Source: Ignavibacteriota bacterium (lineage in GTDB: Bacteria > Bacteroidota > Ignavibacteria > Palsa-1295). Taken from it: 64,000 bases of DNA. The notes under the pieces are model-generated. The model saw only the letters and a list, made by a program, of their open reading frames with translations. It made no database searches and was not told the DNA's origin. The DNA lies in the NCBI GenBank assembly GCA_003151825.1, contig PLYO01000047.1, positions 124,001 to 188,000 of the forward strand, in the 5' to 3' direction. This document shows, one piece after another, positions 31,639 to 41,457 of this stretch (the first letter of the stretch is position 1; each line of letters starts with the position of its first letter). A program made the position numbers and the translations under genes.

Positions 31639-33978
31639 ATGAAACCAGCACGGATTTTCCCCTTACTTCTTCTGACCATCGTCCTCACCGCACCGCACAC
31701 CGCGAGCGCGCAGCAGCCTCATGTGGATACGTTAAGAATTTCCGTCGATTGCGGGCAAGGCCCGGGATATGATTTCTCACTTACAAATTGGGACCTGCAA
31801 TTCATTACTCTAATCCAGCTCGTCTCGCTAACGGATAGCGTCACCTTCGCAATTGATGGTACTGCCGAGGTCTCAAATGACAATGGTCGTTGGTATGACA
31901 GCACAAACTACGAGGACGGCAATGGCAACTCCGATACGGCAACGTATTATGGTTCGGGGAGTACTATCGGAATCGGCTATGGAGTAGATGACACTGGTCA
32001 CTATTTCCTCCTCGGTGGTCCCGGAGGCTCCCCATTTACGAGGTTCGACCAGCCGGTTACGCTCGAGTGGTTCTCAGAGATCATCTCCGGAGGCAAAATC
32101 AAGGTTGTCAACTCGGGCTATATCTATCTCCTCCCTACTTCTTTTCAGGGCATTTGCAAGTTTGACACGGTAACCGCCACCGGCGCCACGGTGGGCTGTG
32201 ACCCGCAATTCAATTTCCACGTGTTCAACCGAAACGGCGAAGAGGCATCCATTAACGCGATGAAGTTCGAGGTGGAGGGTTTTTCAGCAGGCTCGATGCG
32301 GCCTTCGGAAATTCAGCCGCCGGCGGGATGGAAAATCGATTCGGTAACACAGTCCTCGGTCTATTTTTCATCGGGCGACCCAAATGGTATACCCTGGCAT
32401 GGGGATCTCAACGGATTTATCGTTTCCCTGCTTGCTAATCCCAGTGTGGACAATTTTACGTTCGTTTGGACCGCCTATAATAATGATCCTGCGGCGGGTT
32501 CAACTTCCCTCATCGATCGCGACACGGTACGGAATATTCCCGCCACGCCGCAGCCATGCTCCAGTAATCCCAGCCTGGACTCCGTGATTATCAGGAGCGA
32601 CTCCGGTTGCTACTTCACCATTACTGCTAAAAATTATCACTCGGGTGCTATCGATACCGTATCGCCCATTACGAAATATGCTTTAAAGATTACGACGCCC
32701 GGCGTAAACTGGGATACGGCATTTTTGCCGCCGCTGGCCCAGGGCAAATGGCAATATAGCGGTCTGCATACACCCACGCTCATGTTTTTTCTGCAGCCAA
32801 GGTACGATAGCAACCTTGCCTACGGCCAGCCCGGCGGAACGATCTGGACGATGCAAGCTTCAATCGAAGATACGATGAATCTCGGCGGACAGGTGACCGT
32901 TCAATGGACCGATTCGATCCTCTCGAATAGCATCTCGAGCGGAACAGAGACGATCCGTTGCAAGAACGGGTTTTCCGACATCGCCTTGCTCGAGCCGCCT
33001 GGCGCGGAGTGCAGCTATGCGCTTATTGTCCAAAACCGCCACACAGCCCCTTCATCGCCCATTCACGCCATATCGCTTCAAACAAGCTCTGGCACGTTTG
33101 CAAGGATTACAAGCTGTTATTGGGCGAGCAATGGATGGGGTTCAAGTGGCATGGGCACGTCCTCCCTTACTTTTACGTCGTCGTCGTCAAATAACGACCT
33201 TGACAGCGGAAAATACGACACGCTTCATTTCTGCATCGATCCCGTGGCGCCTAATAAACCAGCAACGCTTACATGGAACACGCTCGGTATTCCGGATACT
33301 CTGATTACTTCTGGTCAGCTCCCTCTCGCCGGCTGTACTCCGCCGCTCATCTGCGATTCGGTGCAGCATAGTAAATCGGCTCCAAATACCTGTGTGGACA
33401 CCATTACCGTTCTGAATGAGCGCGAAGGCGGCGCGGGGCTCGACACAATCGTTGTTACGCCTGCGTCTGGAACAACAATCAATTCGGCCAACGCCATCAC
33501 CAGTAAATGGACCAAAACCATTGCTACTGGCAATGCCAGTGTGCTTTTTACGGGACCAGCTATTTCATCGGGATCAGCGGGCAGGTTTGTCGTCTCCTAC
33601 ACGGGCGATACAGCCATGTTCGGTGTAACCGTCACGACATATTCTGCCGGAGTGACGTGCGTTAAAACGGACACTCTTTCATGCGCGAGCGCCGGGGTTT
33701 CCCCACTAAACCTGCCGCAATCGTTCGATGTCACCGTCGTTCCCAATCCAATGCGGAACGAAGCGGAGATTTCGCTCACGACGAGCACATTCGACCGTGT
33801 TCAGATGGTGCTCTTGGATATACTGGGCCGCACGGAAAGAACCGTCGTCGATGGCACACTCGCCGCAGGCGATCACGCGTACACACTCGATGTCAGTCAG
33901 CTTCCACCGGGAACGTATTATCTTCGCATTGAAGCCAGCGGAGCGACTGTAACGAAGAAGTTAGTGGTCGAGCATTGA
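31639..33978 (+). CDS. Large secreted protein with T9SS sorting domain
   Basis: A 779-residue exported protein: signal peptide RIFPLLLLTIVLTAPHTASA, cleavage before QQPHV. The body is beta-rich and built from repeats of roughly 150 residues with conserved CDS..SDSGCYFTITAKN / CSYALIVQNRHTAPSSPIHA / CVDTITVLNEREGGAGLDTI units, each beginning with a Cys followed by a P- or N-rich stretch. This suggests tandem Ig-like or similar modules. The C-terminal sorting domain is clear: VTVVPNPMRNEAEISL, LDILGRTERTVVDG, D-V-S-Q-L-P-P-G-T-Y-Y-L-R-I and KLVVEH. It has no catalytic motif that I recognise. Confidence 0.78.
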   Translation: MKPARIFPLLLLTIVLTAPHTASAQQPHVDTLRISVDCGQGPGYDFSLTNWDLQFITLIQLVSLTDSVTFAIDGTAEVSNDNGRWYDSTNYEDGNGNSDTATYYGSGSTIGIGYGVDDTGHYFLLGGPGGSPFTRFDQPVTLEWFSEIISGGKIKVVNSGYIYLLPTSFQGICKFDTVTATGATVGCDPQFNFHVFNRNGEEASINAMKFEVEGFSAGSMRPSEIQPPAGWKIDSVTQSSVYFSSGDPNGIPWHGDLNGFIVSLLANPSVDNFTFVWTAYNNDPAAGSTSLIDRDTVRNIPATPQPCSSNPSLDSVIIRSDSGCYFTITAKNYHSGAIDTVSPITKYALKITTPGVNWDTAFLPPLAQGKWQYSGLHTPTLMFFLQPRYDSNLAYGQPGGTIWTMQASIEDTMNLGGQVTVQWTDSILSNSISSGTETIRCKNGFSDIALLEPPGAECSYALIVQNRHTAPSSPIHAISLQTSSGTFARITSCYWASNGWGSSGMGTSSLTFTSSSSNNDLDSGKYDTLHFCIDPVAPNKPATLTWNTLGIPDTLITSGQLPLAGCTPPLICDSVQHSKSAPNTCVDTITVLNEREGGAGLDTIVVTPASGTTINSANAITSKWTKTIATGNASVLFTGPAISSGSAGRFVVSYTGDTAMFGVTVTTYSAGVTCVKTDTLSCASAGVSPLNLPQSFDVTVVPNPMRNEAEISLTTSTFDRVQMVLLDILGRTERTVVDGTLAAGDHAYTLDVSQLPPGTYYLRIEASGATVTKKLVVEH

Positions 33979-34005
33979 TTTTGGAAGCTCAACTTAGGAC
34001 TTTAT

Positions 34006-34146
34006 GTCATCCTGAGCGGAGTTCGCTCCGACGAAGGAGGAGCGAACGGAGTCGAAGGATCTCGTGAAGTCTCCAAAGATCCTTCGACTCCGCAATTCTC
34101 CCAGCATCGTCGGCGATGCGGGTCGAATTGCTCCGCTCAGGATGAC
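34006..34146. repeat. Dispersed palindromic repeat, 'CATCCTGAGCGGAG' family, copy 2
   Basis: The outer arms gtcatcctgagcggag and ctccgctcaggatgac, with inner arms gaacggagtcgaaggatct / agatccttcgactccg, repeat the structure of 4747-4877. The central part differs: here it includes catcgtcggcgatgcgggt. Confidence 0.8.
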
Positions 34147-34166
34147 ATGAATATAAAAAGGTATTT

Positions 34167-34200
34167 AAAAAAGAGGCATTCGCTATTGCGAACGCCTCTT
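34167..34200 (-). terminator. Rho-independent terminator after trxA
   Basis: On the minus strand, the stem aagaggcgttcgc / gcgaatgcctctt has one mismatch and a 4-base loop and is followed by TTTTAAATACC. It lies about 25 bases after the trxA stop. The T-run on the plus strand is poor, so I assign it to trxA-dnaE, although it may also act on readthrough from the T9SS gene. Confidence 0.78.
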
Positions 34201-34224
34201 ATAATTCTATCCTCTGAATTCAAG

Positions 34225-34566
34225 TTAAGCCATGTGCGGCCTGAGCTTCGCAAGAATCTTTTCTTTGCCTGTGGCGCCGATAATCTGATCGACGACCTGT
34301 CCGCCCTTGAAGATCAGGAGCGTTGGCACGGAGCGAATACCGAAATTCATCGAGGTTTCCGGATTTTCATCGACGTCTAATTTTCCGATCGTGGCTTTGC
34401 CTTCGTATTCGTTGGCAAGCTCTTCCATGATCGGCGCGATCATGCGGCATGGGCCACACCACGTCGCGGTAAAATCGACGAGCACGGGCTTATCGTTCTT
34501 TAAAACATCCTTTTCAAACGTCGCGTCCGTCAAGTGAAGTGGTCCCGTCATTGTAGCAGTACTCAT
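34225..34566 (-). CDS. trxA: Thioredoxin
   Basis: A 113-residue thioredoxin with the active site WCGPCR in LVDFTATWCGPCRMIAPIME, the cis-Pro loop IRSVPTLLIFKGGQVVDQII and the end KILAKLRPHM. It donates electrons to MsrB, ribonucleotide reductase and other targets. It lies 11 bases downstream of dnaE, so the two are co-transcribed. ATG 34566 gives a slightly long N-terminus; an in-frame ATG five codons later (MTGPLHLTD) is equally plausible. Confidence 0.95.
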   Translation of the reverse strand: MSTATMTGPLHLTDATFEKDVLKNDKPVLVDFTATWCGPCRMIAPIMEELANEYEGKATIGKLDVDENPETSMNFGIRSVPTLLIFKGGQVVDQIIGATGKEKILAKLRPHMA

Positions 34567-34577
34567 AATAATCTCCC

Positions 34578-37500
34578 TTATCGCGTAAATAACAATCTAT
34601 TCGTCCCGAATGCTTCTCCAAATTCGCGTACCAAGTCATCGCCCGGTTCGATCTGATATTTATTCGGCAGCTTATATTTACGGCTAAGCCCGGCGGCTGT
34701 TTCAATCGAGACGAAGGTCGTGCAATTGCCGTGAAAGCGCGCGCAAATGCGCTCGATCTGCTGAATGGCGTTTGCCGGATTTTCGCCATCGAAGAGCCGA
34801 ACAAGTACTCCGCGCGTCATCCGTTTTCGCATGGCCGGAATTTCGTAGGCTTCCTCGACAATCACCGTGGGTGCCTCATCCGGCCCGTTTTTGCGGATTT
34901 TGCCTCGAAGAAAGAGCGGCTTTTCATCCACGACAAATTGCTGAAATTGCCGAAATGCTTCGCTCCAAAAAACACATTCGATCTTTCCGGTAAAATCTTC
35001 GAGTTTGACAATGGCGAAGGCATTACCATTGCGGTCGAGCTTTCGTGTGAGACCCACAATTACACCGCCGACGAGCACAGCGTCGTTTTGCTTCGTGCTG
35101 TTAATATCTATCGCTTTGTGCGTGACGAAACTCGTTACATCGATGCGGTACGGTTCGAGCGGGTGTCCGCTGATGTAATATCCGACCGCTTTCTTTTCGT
35201 GCGAGAGCATTTCAAGCTCAGTCCACCGCTTTTCGGCGTCGGTGATGGGCGGCGGAGCAAGCACATGAGGAGTATCGTCGCCGCCAAAGAGGGAGTCCTG
35301 CGGGCTGGCGGCTTCGTCACGAACTTTCTGGCCATATTGCAGGGCGCGCTCGATGTTCTCGAACAGATCGGAGCGGAATGCGGGCGCAACGCGCTTATCG
35401 TCATTGCAGGAATCGAACGCGCCCGCTTCGACAAGGGCCTCGATCGCGCGTTTGTTGACAAGCCGCGTATCGAGCCGGGAAGTAAAATCGAAGAGCGATT
35501 TAAAACGCCCGTTTTCCCCTCGCTCCCGGACGATTTCATCGACCGCTTTTTCGCCCACGCTTTTAATTCCCGCAAGACAAAAACGAATCCCTTCGGACGT
35601 GGCCGAGAAATAAACGTAACTGAGATTCACATCCGGCGGCAGCGTACGGATGTTGTATTTCTTCGCCTCGTCGATAAGCTGAACGACGTAATCAGCGTCG
35701 TTCATCTCGTGCGTCATGTTCGCAGCGAGGAGTTCGGAAGTGTAATTCGCTTTGAGCCATGCCGTTTGGTAACTAATGAGCGAATAGGCAAGACTATGCG
35801 ATTTATTGAAACCGTAAGAAGCAAACTTTGCGAGCCGGTCGTATAGCTCGTTCGCAATCTTGTCCGAAATCTCGTTCGCGATGCAACCATCTATAAATGC
35901 CTCTTTCATCGCCCGCATCTTGGCCAGATCTTTTTTGCCCATCGCGCGGCGCATCTCATCGGCTTTGGCGAGCGAAAAACCAGCGAGATCGCGCGCAATG
36001 CGCATCACCTGCTCCTGCACAACGACCACGCCATACGTCTCCGCTAAAATCGGTTCCAGCTTCGGATGGAGATATTCTACTTTTCGCCGGCCATGCTTGC
36101 GGTCGATAAATTCGGGTATGAATTCCATCGGCCCAGGACGGTAGAGTGCATTCATCGAAGAGAGATCTTCCAAATTCTCCGGCTTCAGCGCGCGCATGTA
36201 ATTCTGCATCGGCGGCGAATCGAACTGAAAGACTCCGATGGTGTCGCCGCGGCCTAATAGCTCGTAGGTCTTTATGCAAGTTGGGTCATTCGGATCGTCA
36301 AGTGGAATAGTGTCGATGTCGATCTTGACGCCATGATTTTGCTCGATGAGCGCAAGCGCTGTGTCGATGATCGAAAGCGTTCGAAGGCCGAGGAAGTCCA
36401 TTTTCAGAAGTCCGACTTCTTCGACATCCTTCATGTTGAACTGCGTGACGGCATCGTCAAGCGATGGCGTTTTGTAGAGCGGGACGTAATTCGATATATC
36501 GCTCGGCGCAATGACTACTCCGGCAGCATGTTTCGAAGCCGACCGCGCGAAGCCTTCCAAAATCAGCGAATACTCGATGAGCTTGGCTACAAGCGGATCG
36601 CCCTTTGCCAAGATCGCCTTCACTTCGGGTAGTTCGATTGCTTCCGCGAGCGGCGTCACGCGCCCCATAATGACGGGAATGTTTTTCGTCAGCTCATTTA
36701 TCGTTCCAAGTGGCACACCTAAAACGCGACCCACATCCTTCAGCACCGCACGCGCGGAAAGCGTCGAAAACGTGATGATCTGCGCGACGGAGGAGCGGCC
36801 ATATTTTTCGCGGACATACTCGATTACTTTCTCGCGCTTGTCGTCCGAAAAGTCGATGTCTATATCGGGCATCGAAACGCGTTCGGGATTCAGGAACCGC
36901 TCAAAAAGCAAATTGTACTTGATCGGATCGACGTTCGTTATGCCGAGTGCATACGCAACGAGCGAACCCGCCACAGAGCCTCGTCCCGGCCCTACGCTCA
37001 CGCCCATCTTACGCGCGGCTGCGATGAAATCCTGAACGATGAGAAAATATCCCGCATAACCCATCTTGTTGATGACGTTCAGCTCGAATGCGGTGCGATC
37101 CTCGATCTCGCGAGTCATGGTGCCGCTGAATCTGCGGTCAAGTCCGCTTTTCGTCAGGTGATCGAGATATTCTTCGAGGGTTGCGGCACCGGAATCCGGC
37201 GGGATGGGGAACGCCGGCATTTTGAAATCTTTCGAGAGCGTAATATTACACTTCTCTTCGATCTCCAGCGTCGTTTCGATCGCTTCGGGCCACTGGGCGA
37301 AGAGCTTATGCATCTCCTTCGCGCTGCGGAAATAATTTTGGTCGGTGCCGTACTTGAGCTTATTAACGTCGGGCGTTTCTTTACCACCGGCATCACGAAT
37401 ATGCAGGAGCACGTTATGTGCGATAGCGTGTCGTTGCTCGATATAATGGCAATCGTTCGTGGCAACGAGCTTTATGCCAAGCTCGCGGGCAAGCTTCGGA

Positions 37501-38084
37501 GCGGATTCACGAACCCTCACTTCAGGCTCAAGTCCATGATCCTGTATCTCGATATAAAAATCGTCTTCGAACAGGTTTTTGAATTTGGATGCGATGCGTT
37601 TTGCCTTGTCGTAATCGCCGGAGATAAGATGCGGACTGATAATCCCGCCCGCGCAGGCTGTCATGGCGATAAGGCCATCGTGATTTTCCTCCAGCATCGA
37701 AAAATCAATGCGTGGCTTATAGTAAAATCCTTCCGTGTGCCCGCGGGTCACGAGCTTCATCAGATTCTGGTAGCCGGCCTCATTCTTCGCCAGCAATATC
37801 AGATGATTGTATGCCTTGTTCTTCCCTTCCGCGTCCTGAAATCGCTCGCGATCGGTCGCGAGGCCATCATTTACGAAATACACCTCACAGCCAATGATCG
37901 GCTTAACGCCGGCAGCCTTTGCGGTCTTGTAAAACTCGAATGCGCCGAAGAGCACGCCATGATCGGTCAGCGCAACGGACTTCATCCCGTTCTCTTTCGC
38001 AGCCTCGACGAGCGACGTGACGCTGCACGCGCCATCCAAAAGCGAGTAATAGGTGTGATTATGAAGATGGATGAATTCGGGCAT
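34578..38084 (-). CDS. dnaE: DNA polymerase III subunit alpha
   Basis: The replicative C-family polymerase, 1168 aa. The N-terminal PHP domain is clear (FIHLHNHTYYSLLDGACSVT, SVALTDHGVLFGAFEFY, GCEVYF), with HNH-type metal ligands preserved. The polymerase active site is near residues 400-410 in MPDIDIDFSDDKREKVIEYV, followed by SFSTLSARAVLKDVGRVLG-like helices, GFARSASKHAAGVVIA, and the thumb/finger blocks QFDSPPMQNYMRALKPENLE and SFNKSHSLAYSLISYQTAWL. The C-terminal OB fold has VLVGGVIVGLTRKLDRNGN. The length is usual for DnaE1. trxA follows in the same operon. Confidence 0.97.
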   Translation of the reverse strand: MPEFIHLHNHTYYSLLDGACSVTSLVEAAKENGMKSVALTDHGVLFGAFEFYKTAKAAGVKPIIGCEVYFVNDGLATDRERFQDAEGKNKAYNHLILLAKNEAGYQNLMKLVTRGHTEGFYYKPRIDFSMLEENHDGLIAMTACAGGIISPHLISGDYDKAKRIASKFKNLFEDDFYIEIQDHGLEPEVRVRESAPKLARELGIKLVATNDCHYIEQRHAIAHNVLLHIRDAGGKETPDVNKLKYGTDQNYFRSAKEMHKLFAQWPEAIETTLEIEEKCNITLSKDFKMPAFPIPPDSGAATLEEYLDHLTKSGLDRRFSGTMTREIEDRTAFELNVINKMGYAGYFLIVQDFIAAARKMGVSVGPGRGSVAGSLVAYALGITNVDPIKYNLLFERFLNPERVSMPDIDIDFSDDKREKVIEYVREKYGRSSVAQIITFSTLSARAVLKDVGRVLGVPLGTINELTKNIPVIMGRVTPLAEAIELPEVKAILAKGDPLVAKLIEYSLILEGFARSASKHAAGVVIAPSDISNYVPLYKTPSLDDAVTQFNMKDVEEVGLLKMDFLGLRTLSIIDTALALIEQNHGVKIDIDTIPLDDPNDPTCIKTYELLGRGDTIGVFQFDSPPMQNYMRALKPENLEDLSSMNALYRPGPMEFIPEFIDRKHGRRKVEYLHPKLEPILAETYGVVVVQEQVMRIARDLAGFSLAKADEMRRAMGKKDLAKMRAMKEAFIDGCIANEISDKIANELYDRLAKFASYGFNKSHSLAYSLISYQTAWLKANYTSELLAANMTHEMNDADYVVQLIDEAKKYNIRTLPPDVNLSYVYFSATSEGIRFCLAGIKSVGEKAVDEIVRERGENGRFKSLFDFTSRLDTRLVNKRAIEALVEAGAFDSCNDDKRVAPAFRSDLFENIERALQYGQKVRDEAASPQDSLFGGDDTPHVLAPPPITDAEKRWTELEMLSHEKKAVGYYISGHPLEPYRIDVTSFVTHKAIDINSTKQNDAVLVGGVIVGLTRKLDRNGNAFAIVKLEDFTGKIECVFWSEAFRQFQQFVVDEKPLFLRGKIRKNGPDEAPTVIVEEAYEIPAMRKRMTRGVLVRLFDGENPANAIQQIERICARFHGNCTTFVSIETAAGLSRKYKLPNKYQIEPGDDLVREFGEAFGTNRLLFTR

Positions 38085-38172
38085 GCGACTCTCTCAACCA
38101 CAATCGAGAACAAGTAGTGCAATTTTGGTGCGGAATTCATTTTAAATAATGTGCGCACAAAAACAGATCTGT

Positions 38173-38889
38173 TTACGACATTGCAGTTTCATCCACAAAC
38201 CAAACAAGCTCGCTACGCGGGCTGACGCGGGCTGCGGGATATTTCGAATCGGCATTCCCCGCGTCCGTCAGCACCGCTTTCAGTATTTCCTTCTTCCCTT
38301 CACCAGCAACAAGAAAAAAAACATTGCGGACATTATTGATCACAAACAGTGTGAGCGATACCCGTTCGAGCGGAGGTATCGGCGAATGGGTTGCTATCAC
38401 AACCCCATTATTCATTTCATGCTCGGACATTCCTGGAAACAATGATGCCGTATGCCCATCATTGCCAAGCCCCAGAAGAATGAGATCGAATTCTGGGATA
38501 CCCTGTCCGAACATCTTCTGGATAACTGCCGCATATCGCGTTGCAACCGTAGCGGCCGTATCCTCCATCAGAATGGGAACTGCATGAACATTTTCCAGCG
38601 GGATCTCGATACGGTCGAGCAATGATTCTTTCACCATGCGATAATTGCTTTCCAGATCACTGTGAGGAACATTTCGCTCGTCGCCCCAGAAGAGATGTAC
38701 CTGGCTCCAATCGATGACTGTTGAATAATCCTTCGCTAATATTTCGTAGAGCGCACGTGGAGTTTTGCCGCCGGAAAGCGCAAGTGTAAATCGGCCTCGT
38801 TTGGCTATTGATTCTTTGGCTAAACGTGCAAGCTCTTGTGCAGCGGTGGCGCTGAGGGACGCAAGTGACGGAAATGACCTAAGTGTCAT
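38173..38889 (-). CDS. pgl: 6-phosphogluconolactonase
   Basis: A 238-residue lactonase that hydrolyses 6-phosphogluconolactone, the step between zwf and gnd (46-49 kb). Family signatures are FTLALSGGKTPRALYEIL, DWSQVHLFWGDERNVPHSDL followed by ESNYRMVKESLL, and the active block FDLILLGLGNDGHTASLFPG. ATG 38889 is chosen because MTLRSFPSLASLSATAAQEL is the typical start and lies 4 bases after the hldD stop; an open frame 15 codons longer would overlap hldD. It is probably co-transcribed with hldD and the DHS-like gene. Confidence 0.93.
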   Translation of the reverse strand: MTLRSFPSLASLSATAAQELARLAKESIAKRGRFTLALSGGKTPRALYEILAKDYSTVIDWSQVHLFWGDERNVPHSDLESNYRMVKESLLDRIEIPLENVHAVPILMEDTAATVATRYAAVIQKMFGQGIPEFDLILLGLGNDGHTASLFPGMSEHEMNNGVVIATHSPIPPLERVSLTLFVINNVRNVFFLVAGEGKKEILKAVLTDAGNADSKYPAARVSPRSELVWFVDETAMS

Positions 38890-38893
38890 GCTG

Positions 38894-39856
38894 CTAATAA
38901 TAAGGGTTTGGCTGCATGAGATAATTTCGGGCATAATCGCGCACGGAATCCTCTAACGATTGAAATGGCTTCGTGTATCCTGCAGTTCGCAGCTTCGACA
39001 TTTCTGCTTCCGTGAAATATTGATACTGCTTGCGGACATTTTCCGGCATATCAATGTAGATGATGTTCAGTGGCATATTCATCGCGTCGAACATGGCGGC
39101 GGCAAGGTCATTCCACGAACGCGCTTTGCCCATGCCGAGATTGAAGATGCCATTCACCTTCGGATGTTCGAGCGACCACATCAGCACATCCACTGCGTCC
39201 ATCACATAAATAAAATCCCTTTTGAACTCGCCATCTTTATACCGTGCATCGGCGGACTTGAACAAACGAATCGCGCCCGTTTCCAATATCTGATGATATG
39301 CCTTGAACACAAGGCTCGCCATTGCTTCTTTGTGATATTCATTCGGTCCGAAGACATTGAAAAATTTGAATCCGCATGCACGGGCATCATTCCCATTCTG
39401 AATCAGCCATGCATCAAATTTGCGTTTCGATTCTCCGTAGAGATTGAGCGGTTTTATTCGCGCGGTCATCTCATTCGCGTCGCTGAAACCCAGGGTGCCA
39501 TCCCCATACGTTGCGGCGCTGGAGGCATAAATGAATCGCGTACCATGCTCGAATGCCCACTCCGCAAGCGATTTGCTGTATTCGAAATTATATTTTGTGA
39601 GAAGTGCCTTGTTCGCCTCCGTCGTCGAAGTAATGGCGCCAATATGAAGTATAGCTTCGACATCCGATGCCTTGAACAATTTCAGGAAATTAAATAAAGA
39701 ATCCCGTTCTTCAAATTTGTAACTTTTTCCCTTCAAATTCGGAGAATTTTCCATTGCTGCCCGATCGACTACGAGCACGTCCTTATGCCCAGCTTCATTG
39801 AGCTTGCCGAGCATCACGCTGCCAATGAAGCCGGCTCCGCCGGTGAGAATGATCAT
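38894..39856 (-). CDS. hldD: ADP-glyceromanno-heptose 6-epimerase
   Basis: A 320-residue SDR epimerase that converts ADP-D-glycero- to ADP-L-glycero-D-manno-heptose for LPS inner core. The Rossmann motif is MIILTGGAGFIGSVMLGKLN, the catalytic Tyr-x-x-x-Lys is in LNLYGESKRKFD, and HldD-specific parts are YKDGEFKRDFIYVMDAVDV and MPENVRKQYQYFTEAEMSKL. The presence of this gene supports an outer membrane with heptose-containing LPS. It lies 2 bases from the DHS-like gene and 4 bases before pgl. Confidence 0.94.
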   Translation of the reverse strand: MIILTGGAGFIGSVMLGKLNEAGHKDVLVVDRAAMENSPNLKGKSYKFEERDSLFNFLKLFKASDVEAILHIGAITSTTEANKALLTKYNFEYSKSLAEWAFEHGTRFIYASSAATYGDGTLGFSDANEMTARIKPLNLYGESKRKFDAWLIQNGNDARACGFKFFNVFGPNEYHKEAMASLVFKAYHQILETGAIRLFKSADARYKDGEFKRDFIYVMDAVDVLMWSLEHPKVNGIFNLGMGKARSWNDLAAAMFDAMNMPLNIIYIDMPENVRKQYQYFTEAEMSKLRTAGYTKPFQSLEDSVRDYARNYLMQPNPYY

Positions 39857-39858
39857 TG

Positions 39859-40887
39859 CTAAACGAGGACTTCCGCAAAATTCAAAGCCAGCTTCCGTGC
39901 TTCCCGCGATTTCCAGCCACCTTTATGAAACGCATAGCTTGCTAAGAGCGGCAGCGCGACCGTCGCCTCGCAATACACCATCTGCTCATAAGACGTGGAG
40001 ACTTTCCCCCACGAAGACGCCTCGCGCAGCGTCGAGCCGGAAAGCGCGCCATCGCGCTCGTCGGCAACGGTGACTTGAATCGCGTACTTGTGCATCGGAG
40101 CTTCCTCGCCCAAAAGTTCCGCAGCTACGACGATGTCCTGCGCGAAATTTTTCGGCACTCCACCGCCGATCATGAGTAATCCTGTTTCTTTGCTTGCTAA
40201 CTTGAGTTGCGTAAGTTCTAAGAAATCTTTCGCACTGTCCAGCGAAACGTGCTCATCCGGATGAGCGGTCTGATGCATCACCAGCCCAAAACCCGCGCTG
40301 CAATCGCTGAAAGCCGGAACGAAGATCGGAACATCGTTCCGAAACGCGGTGAGCACAATGGAATTCGCACCCGCATGGCGCTCATCCAAAAATTTTCCCA
40401 TCTCGAAAATAAATTCACGCGAAGAATACGGTCGCCGTTCGAGCGAATCCGCAATTTCGCCAATGGTATGATCGCAGACGCGGAGTTCATCTTCATCGAT
40501 CAGCGTATCGTAAATGCGGTCGATGGCCAGATCGCGCAGCGTATTATCATCGAGCATCGCCGAGCCTTGATAATGCCGGAAGCCCAGCGCCTCGAAAAAA
40601 TCCTGATCGACGATATTTGCACCCGTCGATACGATAGCATCCACCATCCGGTTTTCAAGAAGATCGATGATGACCTGCTTCAGCCCCGCGCTGATGAGCG
40701 AGCCGGCGAGGCACAGAATGATCGCGCAGTCTTCGTCTTCGATCATTCTATTATAGATTTCTGCCGCGCGGTTCAGATTTCGCGCCTGAAACGCCATTTT
40801 GCCCATAGCCTCGACCATCGGCACGGCATTCATCCGCTTAATGTCTATATGCTCGACTGTTTTGGTAAATAATTCTTGCTTTTTCAT
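39859..40887 (-). CDS. Deoxyhypusine synthase-like protein
   Basis: A 342-residue member of the deoxyhypusine synthase (DHS) family. DHS transfers the aminobutyl group of spermidine to a lysine of eIF5A in archaea and eukaryotes; bacterial members are believed to act in polyamine synthesis (homospermidine or related). The recognisable elements are LCLAGSLISAGLKQVIIDLL, AIVSTGANIVDQDF, FVPAFSDCSAGFGLVMH, LLMIGGGVPKNFAQDIVV followed by AAELLG, YAIQVTVADERDGALSGSTL and SSWGKVSTSYEQMVYCEATV, the last with the Lys that forms the covalent intermediate. ATG 40887 gives the typical MKKQELFTKTVEHIDI start. No eIF5A-like partner is seen. Confidence 0.86.
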   Translation of the reverse strand: MKKQELFTKTVEHIDIKRMNAVPMVEAMGKMAFQARNLNRAAEIYNRMIEDEDCAIILCLAGSLISAGLKQVIIDLLENRMVDAIVSTGANIVDQDFFEALGFRHYQGSAMLDDNTLRDLAIDRIYDTLIDEDELRVCDHTIGEIADSLERRPYSSREFIFEMGKFLDERHAGANSIVLTAFRNDVPIFVPAFSDCSAGFGLVMHQTAHPDEHVSLDSAKDFLELTQLKLASKETGLLMIGGGVPKNFAQDIVVAAELLGEEAPMHKYAIQVTVADERDGALSGSTLREASSWGKVSTSYEQMVYCEATVALPLLASYAFHKGGWKSREARKLALNFAEVLV

Positions 40888-40914
40888 CGTGATGTTTGGA
40901 TTGAGGGACTGCAA

Positions 40915-41457
40915 AACGGTAAAATGAGGCGGGGGGTTCGAAAGAAATTTTACGGATGTTCATTCGTTAGTAGAAAACGGTGCTCATTTTCTTAAAGAAA
41001 TAGAGCCTGCCCTGAGCTTGCCGAATGGGTGCCGTTTTTTTTCTTACGAGTTCCCGACCAACTCTCGTTTCCGAGCCAATTTCGTCCGCGGCGGCGGATT
41101 GCCACTAAAGCGGCTAATGACCTGCTACATAGTACACTACAACAGGCCACAATACATTTTCAAAGAACTCCGGTGATCGATGTCCCCCAAGCTAAGGGTA
41201 TACCCGCCCAGGACTTTTCGATCGCCCCCAGTGCGCCATTTGATTTCATTGTGCAGGGATCATACATGCCTATACTGGCAGCGGTCTGTTTACACTCTCA
41301 ACGCTCGCAATCAACCATTACGCATGAATATCAAAAATGTTTCATTTTCTATAAGAAAATATCATATTAAATTTTATTCTGAAATGCATTTCCTTATGAA
41401 AAAACGCAGCCACCTCTTTCATAATTCATACTTCATAATTCATACTTGCCCAAAGGC
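40915..41457. other. Non-coding, AT-richer gap without a supported gene
   Basis: About 540 bases with no open frame that has family similarity. One 113-codon plus-strand frame (41029-41370) has no recognisable motif and low-complexity composition. The tandem cataattcatactt / cataattcatactt at 41421-41449 is the only local repeat. I see no promoter box with confidence, and composition shifts toward A/T near 41300-41420, just before the toxin-antitoxin island. Confidence 0.5.

Noticed and set aside
34731-35846. Long plus-strand open frames antisense to dnaE (also 37158-38117)
   Set aside because: They follow from the codon bias of dnaE; the dnaE frame has clear motifs throughout.
41029-41370. 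A 113-codon frame in the gap before the toxin-antitoxin island
   Set aside because: No recognisable motif, starts within a T-run, and no ribosome binding site; treated as non-coding.
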